NCBI GenBank assembly: GCA_032719365.1
Contig: CM064866.1
Coordinates: 73,481,028 to 73,545,027 of the forward strand
DNA: 64,000 nucleotides
Direction of reading: 5' to 3'
Source: Prinsepia uniflora
Lineage: Eukaryota > Streptophyta > Magnoliopsida > Rosales > Rosaceae
The notes below the pieces were generated by a model, which saw nothing but the letters and a program-made list of their open reading frames with translations, did no database searches and was not told where the DNA came from. The translations under genes were made by a program, and so were the position numbers. This document shows, piece by piece, positions 35,103-47,515 of the stretch. Position 1 is the first letter of the stretch, and the number at the start of each line of letters is the position of its first letter.

Positions 35103-38063
35103 TGACAGGACCTAACCCAATCCCCCGGGGATTAGTGCGGGATGACCCTGCTCCCGTCTGACACGAAGTGTCAGACAAGGGATATTTCCGACCTTTGCCC
35201 TCCCGGGCTATCAGAGTATGCCAGGATCCAGAGGAGGTATGTGATATCTCGGTCTCTGCTACAGTCCACATCCGATGTCAACCTGAAGGGTATTAAAAAC
35301 AGAAAGACTGTGAGTGGACAAAAATAAAGATTTTATAAAAACATATTTCATAAAGAAGACCTTTATACCCTCCACTAAAAAGCATGCATGCATAGTAAAA
35401 CCATTTATCCAAACACATAAGTTTAAACAACCATAATTAGGGTCTCAGCCCCAAATTCTATAAATACAAGTTCTACGGGCTCCTGCCCAAAACCATTTAT
35501 AGAAACCATAACATAGTAAACATATGTGGGATCTCAGCCCAAAATCATTTATCATCATAAACACAATTTCCTAAACCAATTGAAATCATGTTTATCCCTT
35601 ATATTCATATCCAGAACCTGTCACGGTAAAATAGAGCTACACGTGTGCTAACCGGGGTCTCAAACCCAAGTCTCTCCAGGGTCCAACCAGGTAAATGTCC
35701 GTAGATCAATGACCCTCCCTGGAGGTAACGAACCATGCCCATCCTGAGAGTAAGGAACCCAACTGGGGGGCGACTCCACTCAGTCAGTGCTCCGTGACTA
35801 CTCCGGGGTCCACCCAGGCCAACGACCCTCCCCGGAGGAGACAATCATATATAAAGGATGGAATATGAAAAACCTTTTGAAACCATTCTTGAAACCTTTC
35901 AAGGATTCATGCCCAGCCCCCATAAGCCGTCATAATCCATAAAATCCTTTCCGAGGGTTCATGTCGGTTCCCATAAACCGTCATGACCCGTAAATCCATT
36001 TTAGGGGTTCATGCCGGTTCCCATAAACCGTCATGAACCATAAAAACCATTTGTAATACATAACTGGGCCCTAGGCCCGAATCCACATAGAAACTGGACC
36101 TCAAGTCCGAATCGTAAACCAACTGGGCCTCCGGCTCGATGCCTCGTTAAATCAACTGGACCTCAAGTCTGAGAGTTCGTAAATCAAGTTTACCTTTTCA
36201 AATCCAAAATCATTTCATTAAACCATTTCCAAAACCATAAGAATGGAAAATCGGAGTAAAACTGGAAAACCTCGATTTACGTGCAAGCACGTAAATCGCC
36301 TCGAAATACGTGAAACCATATAATTCACAAGCATCCAAATCAACATCATAAAATCATATGCATAATCCATTTGGAAATCCAAAACCATTTCATTTAGACC
36401 AATAAAGACATACAGCCCCGTATAGGCACCGTATAGGGCCGAAACCTCGAAATACGTGCCTATACGTAACCACACATCCAAATGCACTCATGGCATCACA
36501 AACAAGTATTTAAAACATATAATAAACATTTATGCATGCACCAATTTAGAAAACAAGGTCCACTCACAGACCGTCCGAAGCCGCGCCTCGATACGCGTGC
36601 CATATGGCTCCCCGAGCCGATCACCGTCACCGGGACTTCCAAACCTGTCCAAATTAATTTAGAGGGTTACTAACTACTTATATAACCCCTCACTAAAGCC
36701 CCGTAATTTCTAACTATTTTTAAAACCGAACCTAAACCTTCCAATGCCCCGAAACATATCGAGACGGTGTCCGATTGACACGAAACCAGTCCCAAAATGT
36801 TTGTCACATCGAATAGAAGATTTCACATGTTGGACACATCCCCAAATTCTCCCCCACGCGCCCGCACGCGCCACCTGAAGTTGCTGCGTGTGGGCCTCAC
36901 GCGCCGCTACAGTGCATCTTCTTCCTTCGATCGAACCGGTCCGGGCCGGCCGGTCCGGTCCAACCCCTGCAACTGGACCGGCGTAACCAGTCCAGGCCTC
37001 CTTCTCCCTCATTTTTCATCCGTTTTCTTCCATTCCAATTCCTAAATTCCTATTTTTGTGTTTCCTATCTATTCCAATTAACGAAACCCATCACAACCCA
37101 CAAAATCACACGGTCCAAGTTTGAACCTCACGGTTCAAACTTCTCCTTTTCTCCCCACGGCTTCCCAGCCGTCCACAACCACCAAAACCTCACTAATCAC
37201 TCCCTAGAAACCTAAATAATCCATCCTAATCATCCAAATCGACCCATAACAACGGAAATGAAAAATGGATTGAAATCGGTTAAAACCGATACCTTTCGGG
37301 CTTCACGGCTCCACCGTCCACCGCGGCGTGCCCTTGGCCGACCACCACCGTCCTTAGTCCTCTTGTCACTCTCTGGTCCCTCAGGAATGAGCCTCAGGCT
37401 CAAGGGTTTGGGTTGGATTTGAAAATGGGATCGGGTAATGGTTGGAGGAAAAATGGAAAATGGATGCACGGGTGAATGGTTTGGTGCATTAATGAAATAT
37501 GGTCTCCATTGGATGGGTGACACTTGTCACTCATCCATTGGGCATTAGGACAAATATCTGGGCCCACTAGAGACAAAACTGCACTTTTTGTCTCGTAAAA
37601 CGTGTCGCCGGGAATAGTATCCCGAAACTTTCGTGAATCGTAACTTCGCCGTCGAACGTCCGAATTCGACGTGCCGCCTGTCTACGAATTCGTATCGTCC
37701 TTATCTATGTAACGGTCTTTGGCCCTCGGCCATTGGACCTCCCGGTCAAAAAGTCAACATTTGACCTCCTATTCACCCAAATTACCAAAATGCCCTTGGG
37801 CTTCCGAACGTCATAACTTCCTCCTCGAACGTCGGAATTGAACGTGTCACCTGTCTATGAACTCGTGACGTCACGAACTACGTCACGGTCATCGGTCAAA
37901 GTCCATTTGACCACCCGAATGAAAAGTCAACGTTTTGCCACCATCAGGGGCAAAACGGTCATTTTGCATCGTTCGTCCGATTTCGCCTAACTAATCACCG
38001 ATTAGCCTCACTAATCGTGATTAGTCGCTAATCTAATCTAGGAATTTGGGGCGGGTCGTTACA
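35103..38063 (-). mobile_element. LTR G: complete solo LTR inside F
   Basis: TGACAGGACC...GGGTCGTTACA, 2961 bp, uninterrupted, with perfect target duplication AAATA (35098-35102, 38064-38068). It is a good reference copy. Near-terminal hairpin 35156-35176; GTGAGTGGAC 35310-35319; array about 35440-36190; GTCCACTCAC 36558-36567; palindrome GTGACACTTGTCAC 37517-37530; two copies of a 173-bp U3 unit starting near 37639 and 37812; as-1-like pair 37866-37885. Confidence 0.95.
37866..37885 (-). promoter_or_regulatory. as-1-like TGACG pair, LTR G
   Basis: TGACGTAGTTCG followed by TGACGTCA on the minus strand. The 12-bp spacing matches as-1, and it lies about 180 bp from the LTR start. Confidence 0.6.
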
Positions 38064-38717
38064 AAATATCCCTAGCAACCTAATAAATGTTCTCTGATCA
38101 ACTAAAACGAAGCATAATGTAAAAATCGACAAAATGGGAGATTTGGGTCTAACCGGGTACCTATTCGGGTTTGGGCCTCCGTCGTGCACGGTTGTGCTTC
38201 CCTGGCTGGACACCACTTCCTTCAGTCATCTCCTCCCTCTCAGTTATGGTCCTAGGGTCCATGGTAGTGGTTGGGGTGAAGAGTGGATCGGTTGGGCTTG
38301 TTTGGAAACAAAGAAAAATGAACGATGCACGGGAAGGTTGGATGCATGAATGTGGGATGGTGGCCAGTGGATGAGTGACACTTGTCACTCATCTATTTTC
38401 TGTCTAAAAATATGGGCTCACTAGAGACAAAATTGCACTTTTTGTCTTGAAAAACGTGTCGCCGTAGATAGTATCCCGAAACTTCCGTGTACCGTAACTT
38501 CGTCGTCGAACGTCCGAATTCGACGTGCCGCCTGCCTACGGATTTGTATCGTCGTGATCTACATAACGGTCTTTGTCCCTCGGCCATCGGACCTCACGGT
38601 CAAAAAGTCAACTTTTGACCCTTTTTCCCAAAATTACCAAAATGCCCCTAAACTTTCGAACATCATAACTTCCTCCTCGGACGTCGGAATCGAGCGCGCC
38701 ACCTGTCTATGAACTCG

Positions 38718-38737
38718 TGACGTCACGAACTACGTCA
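38718..38737 (-). promoter_or_regulatory. as-1-like TGACG pair, LTR F
   Basis: Identical 20-bp arrangement to LTR G. Weaker versions with one altered TGACG are visible in B (about 19150), C (15657), D (39645), E (31017) and J (62795). Confidence 0.6.
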
Positions 38738-41700
38738 CGGTCATCGGTCAACGTTCATTTGACCGTCTGAATGAAAAGTCAACGGTTTGCCCATTCTAGG
38801 GGCAAAATCGTCATTTCGCCAGAACGTCCGCTAATCCTCGTCTAATCTCCGATTAGTCTCGCTAATCCGTAATTAATCCTTAATTAATCCCGTTAATTCA
38901 GGACGGGTCGTCACACACAAATCCAACAGTTTGATTTTCTTCCTCACGATCCAACATTTTCAGAAATCCCCCAGGGTTCCCTCAACCTCTAACCATCATC
39001 AAAATCATCCTATTATCTTCCTAACAATCCAATAAGCTCATCCTAATCAATTAAAACCGTCCCCAATGTCAAGAATAAAAAATAAATTGAAAATGGCCAA
39101 AACGGATACCTTCACGGTTCCATGGCCGCCGTGCACGGTGGCTCGGCCTATCCTGCCACCATCCTCAGCTTCATCAGCCACTCTCTGTCTTCTTCTTAGA
39201 TTGAATCAGGCGTGGAAAAGATTGGGGTGATGGTTTGATAGGGAATGGATGAGATCGGGTTTTGGTTTTGGACGAACAAAGAATGAAGATGATATGCATG
39301 AATGAAAGTGGGTAGTGTCATTCATCCATTGGGCATGCCCCAAAATATCCTGGCCCACATAATTCCAAAAGGGCATCCGTTTCGTAATTCGTGCAATAGT
39401 ACGTTCGAACTTCCGTGAACCGTAACTTTTCAGTCAAACGTCCAAATTCAACGTGCCGCCTGTCTACGGATTCGTATCGACGCGATCTACGTAACAGTCC
39501 TTGGCCCTCAGCCATCGGACCTCCCGGGTCAAAAGTCAACTGTTCGCCCCATTTCAACGAAATTACCAAAATACTCCCGAACTTCCAAACGTCATAACTT
39601 CTTCCTCAAACGTCGGAATCGAGCATGCCACCTGTTTATGAACTCGTGACGTCCCGAGCTACGTCACAATCATCGGCCAAAGTCGATTTGACTGCCTGAA
39701 CGAAGAGTCAACGTTTCACCCATTATAGGGGCAAAATCGTCACTTCGCCCTGAATGTCCGTTAATCCACGTCTAATCCCCGATTAGCCTTGCTAATCCGT
39801 CATTAATTCTTAATTAATTCTGATAATTTGGGACGGGTCGTTACACCTTATGTCTCAATTACTCATACAAAAACCCCAATTTCAACTTCAAAATTTCAAA
39901 TTGTCAAAACTCAAAAAAAAAAAAAAATCTCTAATACTTAAATTTCCAAAGCTAAAACTCTTCATTCAATTTATATTTAAAACTAATATTAGAAAAGAAT
40001 ACTTTATGCATCGAAGATTTGATAATAAATAAACATAATAAAATTTTGAAGAAAATAAAGGAGAAAAAAATTGTGAGATGAATTTGGAAAAGAAAAAAAA
40101 ATGCTGAAATTGGGTGCGTAGTTTGTTGATGCCTACTTTTCACTTTGGGTTTGAGCCATTGAGGTTGATATGATATTTATTTAATTGCGTGTTAGTTATT
40201 TTTTTTAATTTTTTTCCTAAAGCCTAAGGTAATTGGAATAAATATTTATTATTGAAAGAGCTAGCCCAATAATTACCAAGGGAGGCACTTTGGGTGGGAA
40301 GGGCTATAGCTATTCCAGCCCAAGGCCACCCTCCATCCCTGCACCCCATCATGGCCTCAATATCTCATATAACTTACCTGCCAGGGTGTAGGCTAGTTGA
40401 TGAAAAAAAACGAGCTGAACCATGTAGGATAATCCTCTAGTGATGAGTTCGAATCATATTCATGCTCATCGAGTTCAAATTAAAATGCTATACTTTGATT
40501 ATAGGGTTTGAAAGCGGGGCCCGATTTACTACCTAGGGTGAATCCAATAAATTTTGCTTTGAGAAAATTCTGGGAATCTCAAAACAGCAAAGAAGCAACG
40601 AGGGCACCACAAAACAAATGGAAAACATGATAAGCCATCTGCAAGTAGAAAAGCAAATAACCCCTTTCTAGTTGGCTGGATGTTTGTCACTGATGAAATA
40701 ATGATATGCTTTAACATATGTGTTCAACAATAGTAACATTCTCTTGCGCCGTTGTTTGTCAAATTCAATGCAATTAAATTTTTACAAATTAATAACTTTT
40801 GGACATGGATGATCAAAATAAGAAATTGAAGATGATATATGGTTATATATACAATCAAGCTTGTTTTGTTACAATATAAGAAAAACATTCCAGAATTTCT
40901 TATCGTATGAAGAAATGTTAGAGATGAGGTCTCAAATTATAAGCACTATATATCAAAAAATTATTAATTTAATATATTACATAGGACTTGAGAATATTTT
41001 ATAATGTATTATTCTATAAATTTAGGGAGTTATTAGTTTGTTACATTATTTCTAAATCGGGATGGGCCAAAAATGATTTTTTTTTTGGTGCTAATGTGGA
41101 ATTTAATTGCCTTTAAAAAAAAACAAATTTTTTTCCTAGCATAAATCTCCTCATCTCATCAACCACATTAATGTCTTACATAGTTACAAACTCGAGTTAC
41201 AAAGCTCGGCACCAAAAGGCAAAAATGATATTGAATCTAACATGATTAATTTATCGAGTATTAAATTATCAAAATTCTATTATACTTTCATTATGATTTA
41301 TTATTAAAAGCCACTCGCACATAATGCTCTAAAAAATTCTTGCCAAAAATTTATAGGTTATCGTACATACATCTCTGTTTCCTTATTTTGTGTTATGATT
41401 TTCACTGTCTATGCAATTTTATTGAACAAAAGGAAAAAATCTCCTTCTGATAAAAAAAAAAAAAGGGAAAAAATCTCCACGCAGTTTTACTTTTTTATAC
41501 CATCGGACTCTAATAACATTGTAATGACATATTTCAAATTCTACTAGCAACCTAGTGAAATTTATCAACATGCATTCATATATCCGAGTTTTCTGCTTGA
41601 TTTTTCTTCATGACCTTCAATGTGAAATTTAATAAAAACTTTAATAACTCAAAAATTGACTTCTTACTTCTTATTTCATTGGTTTAGTTTTCCTTCTTCG

Positions 41701-42739
41701 AGTCTTATAACTGTTATTTGTTATTTGATAGTTGGTTTGTCAAGCCATCGTTCTCTAAGGTAGGTTTTAAGGATGACTAAATGAGTTTTTTTTTTTTTTT
41801 TTTAAGACATGAGTAATAAATCTTTAGCCTACATGGTACAAATGGATATTATACCTATCTGGACTCATTCACAATTTTTAAGAGTTTATCTAAACCCTAC
41901 TTGTAATGGGTATCCATGATAATTTTATGTTTACTTTTCCCTTTCATTTTTTTTCTTGCCTTTTATTTTGTTTTTATCTTCTAATTCTTTTTTCTTTCTA
42001 ATTTCTGTTACTTTTTTTTTTCTTTTTATTTCTCCTTCGTTATAATAAATAACTTACTATCTCAAGATTTTTTAAATAACATTAGTTTCTCTTTTGGTCC
42101 ACCATACAAATTTAAATTCAATATTATAAAATTATAATAAAATAATAAAGATATTTGTGCAAGTTTAATCATCTTCAATTTTTCATCGTCGTTGTTATAA
42201 CCCACCCCTGAATTTACAACTTGAAGTTTATTAAATTATCAAACTACCCCAATTTTTTGAAATTCTCATAGATACAAAACCCCTTTTTTGTTGTTAAAAC
42301 AAGAAGAGTTAACTGTCAATATCAACCGAATGAGCCTATAAATCAAACAATAATTATCTATTAAAATTGTTTCCACTAATGTTAGCCATAATTCGAGAAG
42401 AGTAGATACGTTCTTGAAGCAAAACTAACGATGTCTATTATTCTAAAAAAATCTCACCTATATTCTCAAAACTTTCAAATTATTTGGAAAGAAATTAGTA
42501 GGATAATACTTCTCAGCAAGTTTACATATATCCTCTATGCAAGTTTACATATATCCTCTATATTGAATGATTTGAAGGAATTATGAAGATCCAGTGATGT
42601 GCTACGAATAAGAAGTTCAACTATATTCTTATGAAATCTATCACTCAATTCACCCAACTAATAATTTATAATTTCATTAAATACCTTAACTTGAGAATAG
42701 TGCTCAACTGTAATAAAATTTGTTTGTTCCTAAAATCAA

Positions 42740-42990
42740 AACTATATATTCAATTTTTATTTAAAACTAAAGAGTCATACTTTAAGCTTTGAAAATTTGA
42801 GAATAGAGACACCCAAACCTAATAAAATTTTGAAGAAAATAAAGGAAAAAAATAGTGAGATGAATTTGAAGAAAAAAAAAATGGGAAATTGGGTTCTTCT
42901 TTGCTTTTGATGTGACTACCGTCGTTAATGTTGAATGCTTTGAAGATTGATATTTTGTTAGAAGGGGTCCACTTTTCGTTATGTTTGAAA
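42740..42990. repeat. Dispersed repeat, second copy at 39950-40150
   Basis: Both stretches share, in order, ATTTAAAACTAA, AATAAAATTTTGAAGAAAAT, GTGAGATGAATTTG, an A-run, AATTGGGT and CCACTTTTCGTT/CTACTTTTCACTTT. Slightly upstream, 42310-42420 resembles the unit at 12034-12708. The two flanks of the LTR nest therefore look like two halves of one copy of this repeat. Confidence 0.6.
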
Positions 42991-43676
42991 TTTTTTCATA
43001 CAATATGTTATCAGAATTCAAAATTAAGACTAATTGTCTATATGTAAACGCTAAAATCAAATAAATTAAAATCATTTAACTGCTCCCCCTTTCTACTTGA
43101 GAATCATTAGAGTTTTATATTCTCTTCTTTACACTATTTTATAAATTAATAATGCTTTCTTTCTCATTTTTCAGATTAATCTCATTTGAATCGGATTTTT
43201 TGGGAGATTATGATAGTAAGTGTATTATTTATATATTTATATTACCTTGGTTTTTACTTATTAAATTTTTTCGGGAAATATAACGCCTTAATATAACTTT
43301 AAGAAATGTGATGATAAATCTGTAGTCACTCATCGTCCAAGCCTCTAAGGTCATGGATAGATTTGGGGTTTAAATTAAATCTGTAATATTTTAGTCATCC
43401 ATCAGACGACTGTTGATGGAAATGACGTAAAGTGCCAATTAGATGAAAAAGCTTTAATTGCCTGCAGGGGGGCTATCATTCACTCTCCTGTCCCTAGTTC
43501 ACCTCTTTCTTCATCCTCCATCCTCCATTGGCCTCTGCAATCTCTCACACAAACCAAACCAGTGATGACGTCGTCTCTCGAACGTACTCTTTACTTGTTT
43601 TTTATTCTTACGCTTTTGTGGCGGATTCGCCTAGCAGCCACTATTATCCTCCTCTTGTCACTTCACTTCAAAGTCG

Positions 43677-43712
43677 AAACCCTAACCCTAACCCTAACTC
43701 TAAACCCTAACC
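43677..43712. repeat. Telomere-like short tandem repeat
   Basis: AAACCCTAA, then CCCTAA repeats, a CTCTAAACCCTAACC variant, about five units in all. This is interstitial and too short to be a telomere remnant. It may act as a telo-box in a promoter or 5' leader. Confidence 0.75.
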
Positions 43713-46700
43713 AGGAGCCTACAATCAATCAACGTCCCGTTTCTCAAAAGTTACCCATGTTCACTCAGCACTCCCTAAAGACCCTGTGGCCCCTTCTAGA
43801 CATGTTGGACAATTTTGATCCGTCAAAGATTTCATTAGAAGGGATAACTTATTACTCTTTTCACTGTCATTTATTTTTTGTATTTTTTGGGGTAAAATTA
43901 AGCATAGAAAATTTATTTTTATTTTTTAAGTCAAAATATGTGATATTTATTTATTAGAAGAATTCAATAATTAAGAATAAAAATATTAATATTGTCAGAA
44001 TTATTAAAAGTCAAATTTAGGAAAAATATTGATAAATATTTTGGTATCAATGTCAGTATTTTTCCTGCTTAATAAGAATAACAGAAATTTAGTTCAATTT
44101 TTTTAAAATAATTATAAAATTTTAGAAATTTATTAAGTACTCAGTAACAATTATAAGCACTAAAGGTGCCACCAATACCGAGATCTGCCACTAAAGGCGA
44201 TGAAGGAGAGGAAGTGGACGAGAAATAGCACCCCAAAAGGGAGACGAGAAGAAGTTACACTGAGGGAGGGAGGAAAGAAGCCAACGAGGATGAGGGAGAT
44301 GGAAGTTTAATATAAACCCACCACCAGGTGTGGAGATTGAAGGAACCTTCACCCCACATCTGCTTGGGCCGACTGTTTTTTTTTTTTCTAGGGAGATTAA
44401 ATGGAGAGTTTTCCAATATTATTAGCGAACTAACAATTTATTTTCTTTAATTCTATAATTTTATTCTTCACAACAACATTCATACATTTTACGGTCAAAT
44501 CTACATCACATCTAACTAATATGTAGCCATTCCAACTTACCAATAAGCAAAATGGGCTCAAATCATAATATTGAGGACCAAAAATAGTCCCAAATTTATT
44601 CTGGTTATTTGTCCTGAGCTTCCTAAATATATAACAATAATTAGTGAGTTATATATTGATCAAATGAGATGTTGCGTCGGATGTCTATCTCCCTATCAGC
44701 AGAATTAGGACCCACGTACTAATGTACTATCTATCAATTTGGCTTTAAATTATTTCATCACCGTCCAACTATTTTGTCAAATTCGTTTTCCTTTTCATGG
44801 TGACCCTAGTAACCCTACTTATATGATTAAGTTCGTGCTAATTAAATGTAACTGTGAACTTTTGGATGGATTTTGGTTGAAACTGAGACTGATTTAAATA
44901 AGTGAAGCTTGATTAGTAAGGGAGTGAGAGATTACGTGGGGTGGGGCTTTTGATTAAAACCCGAGGTTTCAGAGGATTGGAACTCCATGGGAACGTAGAG
45001 ATCGAGAGAGAAATGGAACCTAGCTAGATCGAGAGACTAAGACTAGAGAGAGATGTGAGCAAGAGACATTCGGACTGTCCCACTAGCTTTACTTTTTATA
45101 GCTACATAGCTCTAAAGCTTTTTGATCAAAAAAGCTCTAAAGCTCCAGCTGCATCAAAACTCACTTTTTTTTTCTTCGTAACCTTTGTTTTTTTCCGTCA
45201 TCATGCCATATTTGCCAATTTGCCAATTTGCCAGGCCATGCCAAATGAAATAATTACGGATTAGATATGCTACAGCTCTGACTAATTTTTCCAATTAATT
45301 AATGGGATATGGAGTTATCCAGTACAGTGAGAGACCTCCAATTTTAAAGTAAAGTAAATTACACATTATTATTTTATAATTTATATTAAATAATAAAATT
45401 ATATAAACATTTTAAAAATATTTTATTTTATTATTCTAAATTTTTTAAAACGTTACTTTCTAAATTTTCTCCATTTTTTTTAATTAAGTTCTAATATAAA
45501 ATGTATAGATCCTATTAATTAACTATTTTTAATTTATTTTATATTAAAATAGAAGAATTTGAGTTTTTAAAATAAACTTAAAAATGTCAAAATGTGAGAA
45601 ATTTATGAGAAGAGTTTTAATTTGTTAATGATTATTATTTTAAAATGAAATGGTTTGATTTAAATTGACAATTATACACTTTAATTGAATTAAAAAATAG
45701 TTAGCCGGTAGAATCCACACTCTACATCATCATAAAACTAAAGAGAACAAAAAAATAACGGAAGATTTAAGAAGTAACGTTTTTCAAAATATAAAATAGT
45801 AAAGTAAAATATTTAAAAATGAATTATATTATTTAGTATAAATTATATAATCACAAAGTATAATTTACCCTTTATATTATACATCATTTTATTCACCCAA
45901 ATTGATTATTATTGATCGATCCACAAATTTAAAAAAACTTTGTCCTCAAATTTATGTTTGATTTTAATTAATTTTAAAATTACGTGTCTATAATTCGAAA
46001 CTCATCATTTAAATGACTTAAATTGAATATTATCTATTATAATACATGCGAATATTTATTAAAGCTATAATTAATCACATCAAACTGAAATTTCATATAT
46101 ACATAAAATATTGATCTCCAATCACACTAAATAACACCAGAGAATTAACAACTTTCTAATTCTCTTATACTTCAAAGTTCAACCGTGGCAGAGAGTATAT
46201 ATCAAATATGTTTGGTATAATACAAAACTGGTTGGTGAGGAGCGGGGTGGAACTTTGCAAGCCTAAGTTGATAAAATTAATGGATACATTTAGATTATAT
46301 ATGAATGACAAGTTCGACCTTATATTTGTTTATTAAATATAATTTCGGTGGATTGAATTTATATTAAGAACGGAAATGATATGGGGTAATCTGGTAAAGA
46401 AGAGGACAAGAGGCAAGCGGAGTGGGAATATTAAATGAGTGGACAGATTGCAATCAAGCTCCAGTACGCAGAAGAAGTAAAACAAGAAAGATAAAGCAGT
46501 AAACACAGTAGTAGCTAGCAGAGAAACAAATTTAAAAAAAAAAAAAAAAACTAGCGGACGCGAGTGATTCCAAAACACCCTCTCCAGCCATCCATCCATC
46601 CATCGGAGTAGAGTAACTAGCTACCTATAGCTACATGGTATTTTATTTATTTATTGAGGGTTTGGGTTTGAGTTTTCTTCCTCCTCGATTTGATCGATCA

Positions 46701-47515
46701 TTTCGGTGGGACTACGTGTATATCTTTCTCTTTCTTTTTCTCTTATTTCTCATATATATATTTATAATAATTGGCAGTCAGGGCAGTAGCGAGTGGCAGT
46801 GCAAGAAAAGAGGGTGAGAGAGAGAGTTTTCATTGGGAAGGTAAAGCTTTGATTTGCTCCAGCTCTGCATCACACGACACACTTACACAGACAAATTTCC
46901 CCCTCGTCAATTCCTTGCTGCTACCACATAATTCATTCACATGCTGCTCTATCATCGTCGTCCTCTGCAAGTGAATAATGAATAATGAATGAACAAGTTT
47001 ATTTAAATATAGATAAAACAGGCATTTTTCCAAAAGAGCTAGATGTGAGCAGATTTTGGCATTGATTGCCAGATAGAACCACATCTCTGTCTCTTTCTTT
47101 CTCTCTTCAGTTAGAAGTACTACCACTATTACTATCACAATCTCAATAATATTAGACCATAATATATACTTAGGATTTTTCCCTGTTAAAAGCCTGTTGC
47201 CTCTAAGTATTGTAGCATAAAACCCGGGAGTGCCCTCCCTTTCTCTTTCCCTTTCCCTTTCCGTTTCTTCCCTGGAGAGCTGAAGAGCCGAGCAGATCAG
47301 ATCCACTCATGCATGTTGCAGTAACAGTAGCATCCCCCTCATCTTTAGCTGTCCCTCACATATAGCATTATTGCCCGCCGCCCTAAAAGGAGAGAGAGAG
47401 TTAGTAATCTGTTTGTGTTTTCTTCTTGGAATAAAGCAAAACCAAAGTGAATTAACAGACACAAGTCGCTGCCTTCTTAAAGTTGCAAATCAAGAGATAT
47501 CGATCAAGAGAGAGA

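Larger units (their letters stand above)
32828..38915 (-). mobile_element. LTR F: solo LTR inside D, interrupted by G
   Basis: TGTCAGGACCGG...GGGTCGTCACA with perfect target duplication CACAA (32823-32827, 38916-38920). Net length 3122 bp (32828-35102 plus 38069-38915). Outer arms are GTGAGTGGAC (33036-33045) and GTCCACTCAC (34446-34455). The hairpin array covers about 33187-34230. Confidence 0.93.
28131..39845 (-). mobile_element. LTR D: solo LTR, interrupted by E and F
   Basis: TGTCAAGACCCG...GGGTCGTTACA with perfect target duplication CCTTA at 28126-28130 and 39846-39850. Pieces: 28131-28804, 31217-32827 and 38921-39845, net 3210 bp. The pieces join into the same order of landmarks as F and G. 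The outer inverted repeat is GTGAGTGGAC (28321-28330) and GGCCACTCAC (32259-32268, one mismatch). A long hairpin array lies at about 31560-32060 with units such as GGGCCTCAAGCCC. No coding region. Confidence 0.92.
39846..47515. other. Intergenic AT-rich region upstream of the KNOX gene
   Basis: No convincing gene. It has long A/T runs, a diverged dispersed repeat (39950-40150 resembles 42740-42990, both with AAAATTTTGAAGAAAATAAA), a telomere-like tract at 43677-43712, and pyrimidine-rich or GA-rich stretches near 47080-47110 and 47220-47275. The last ~900 bp before 47516 are probably promoter and leader of the STM-like gene. Confidence 0.6.

Noticed and set aside
12778..39845. X and D as the 5' and 3' LTRs of a single element
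   Set aside because: Only five bases (CCTTA) lie between them, and their sequences and lengths (0.94 and 3.2 kb) differ greatly.
43528..43957. Two overlapping frames (60 and 131 codons) around the telomere-like tract
   Set aside because: Coding potential depends on the simple repeat, and no domain or splice partner was seen.
44160..44340. Purine-rich stretch resembling a coding exon
   Set aside because: Stops in all frames, with no splice context.
46830..47306. 158-codon frame (-) upstream of the STM-like gene
   Set aside because: Low-complexity Glu/Arg run from a CT-rich leader stretch on the opposite strand; likely an antisense shadow.
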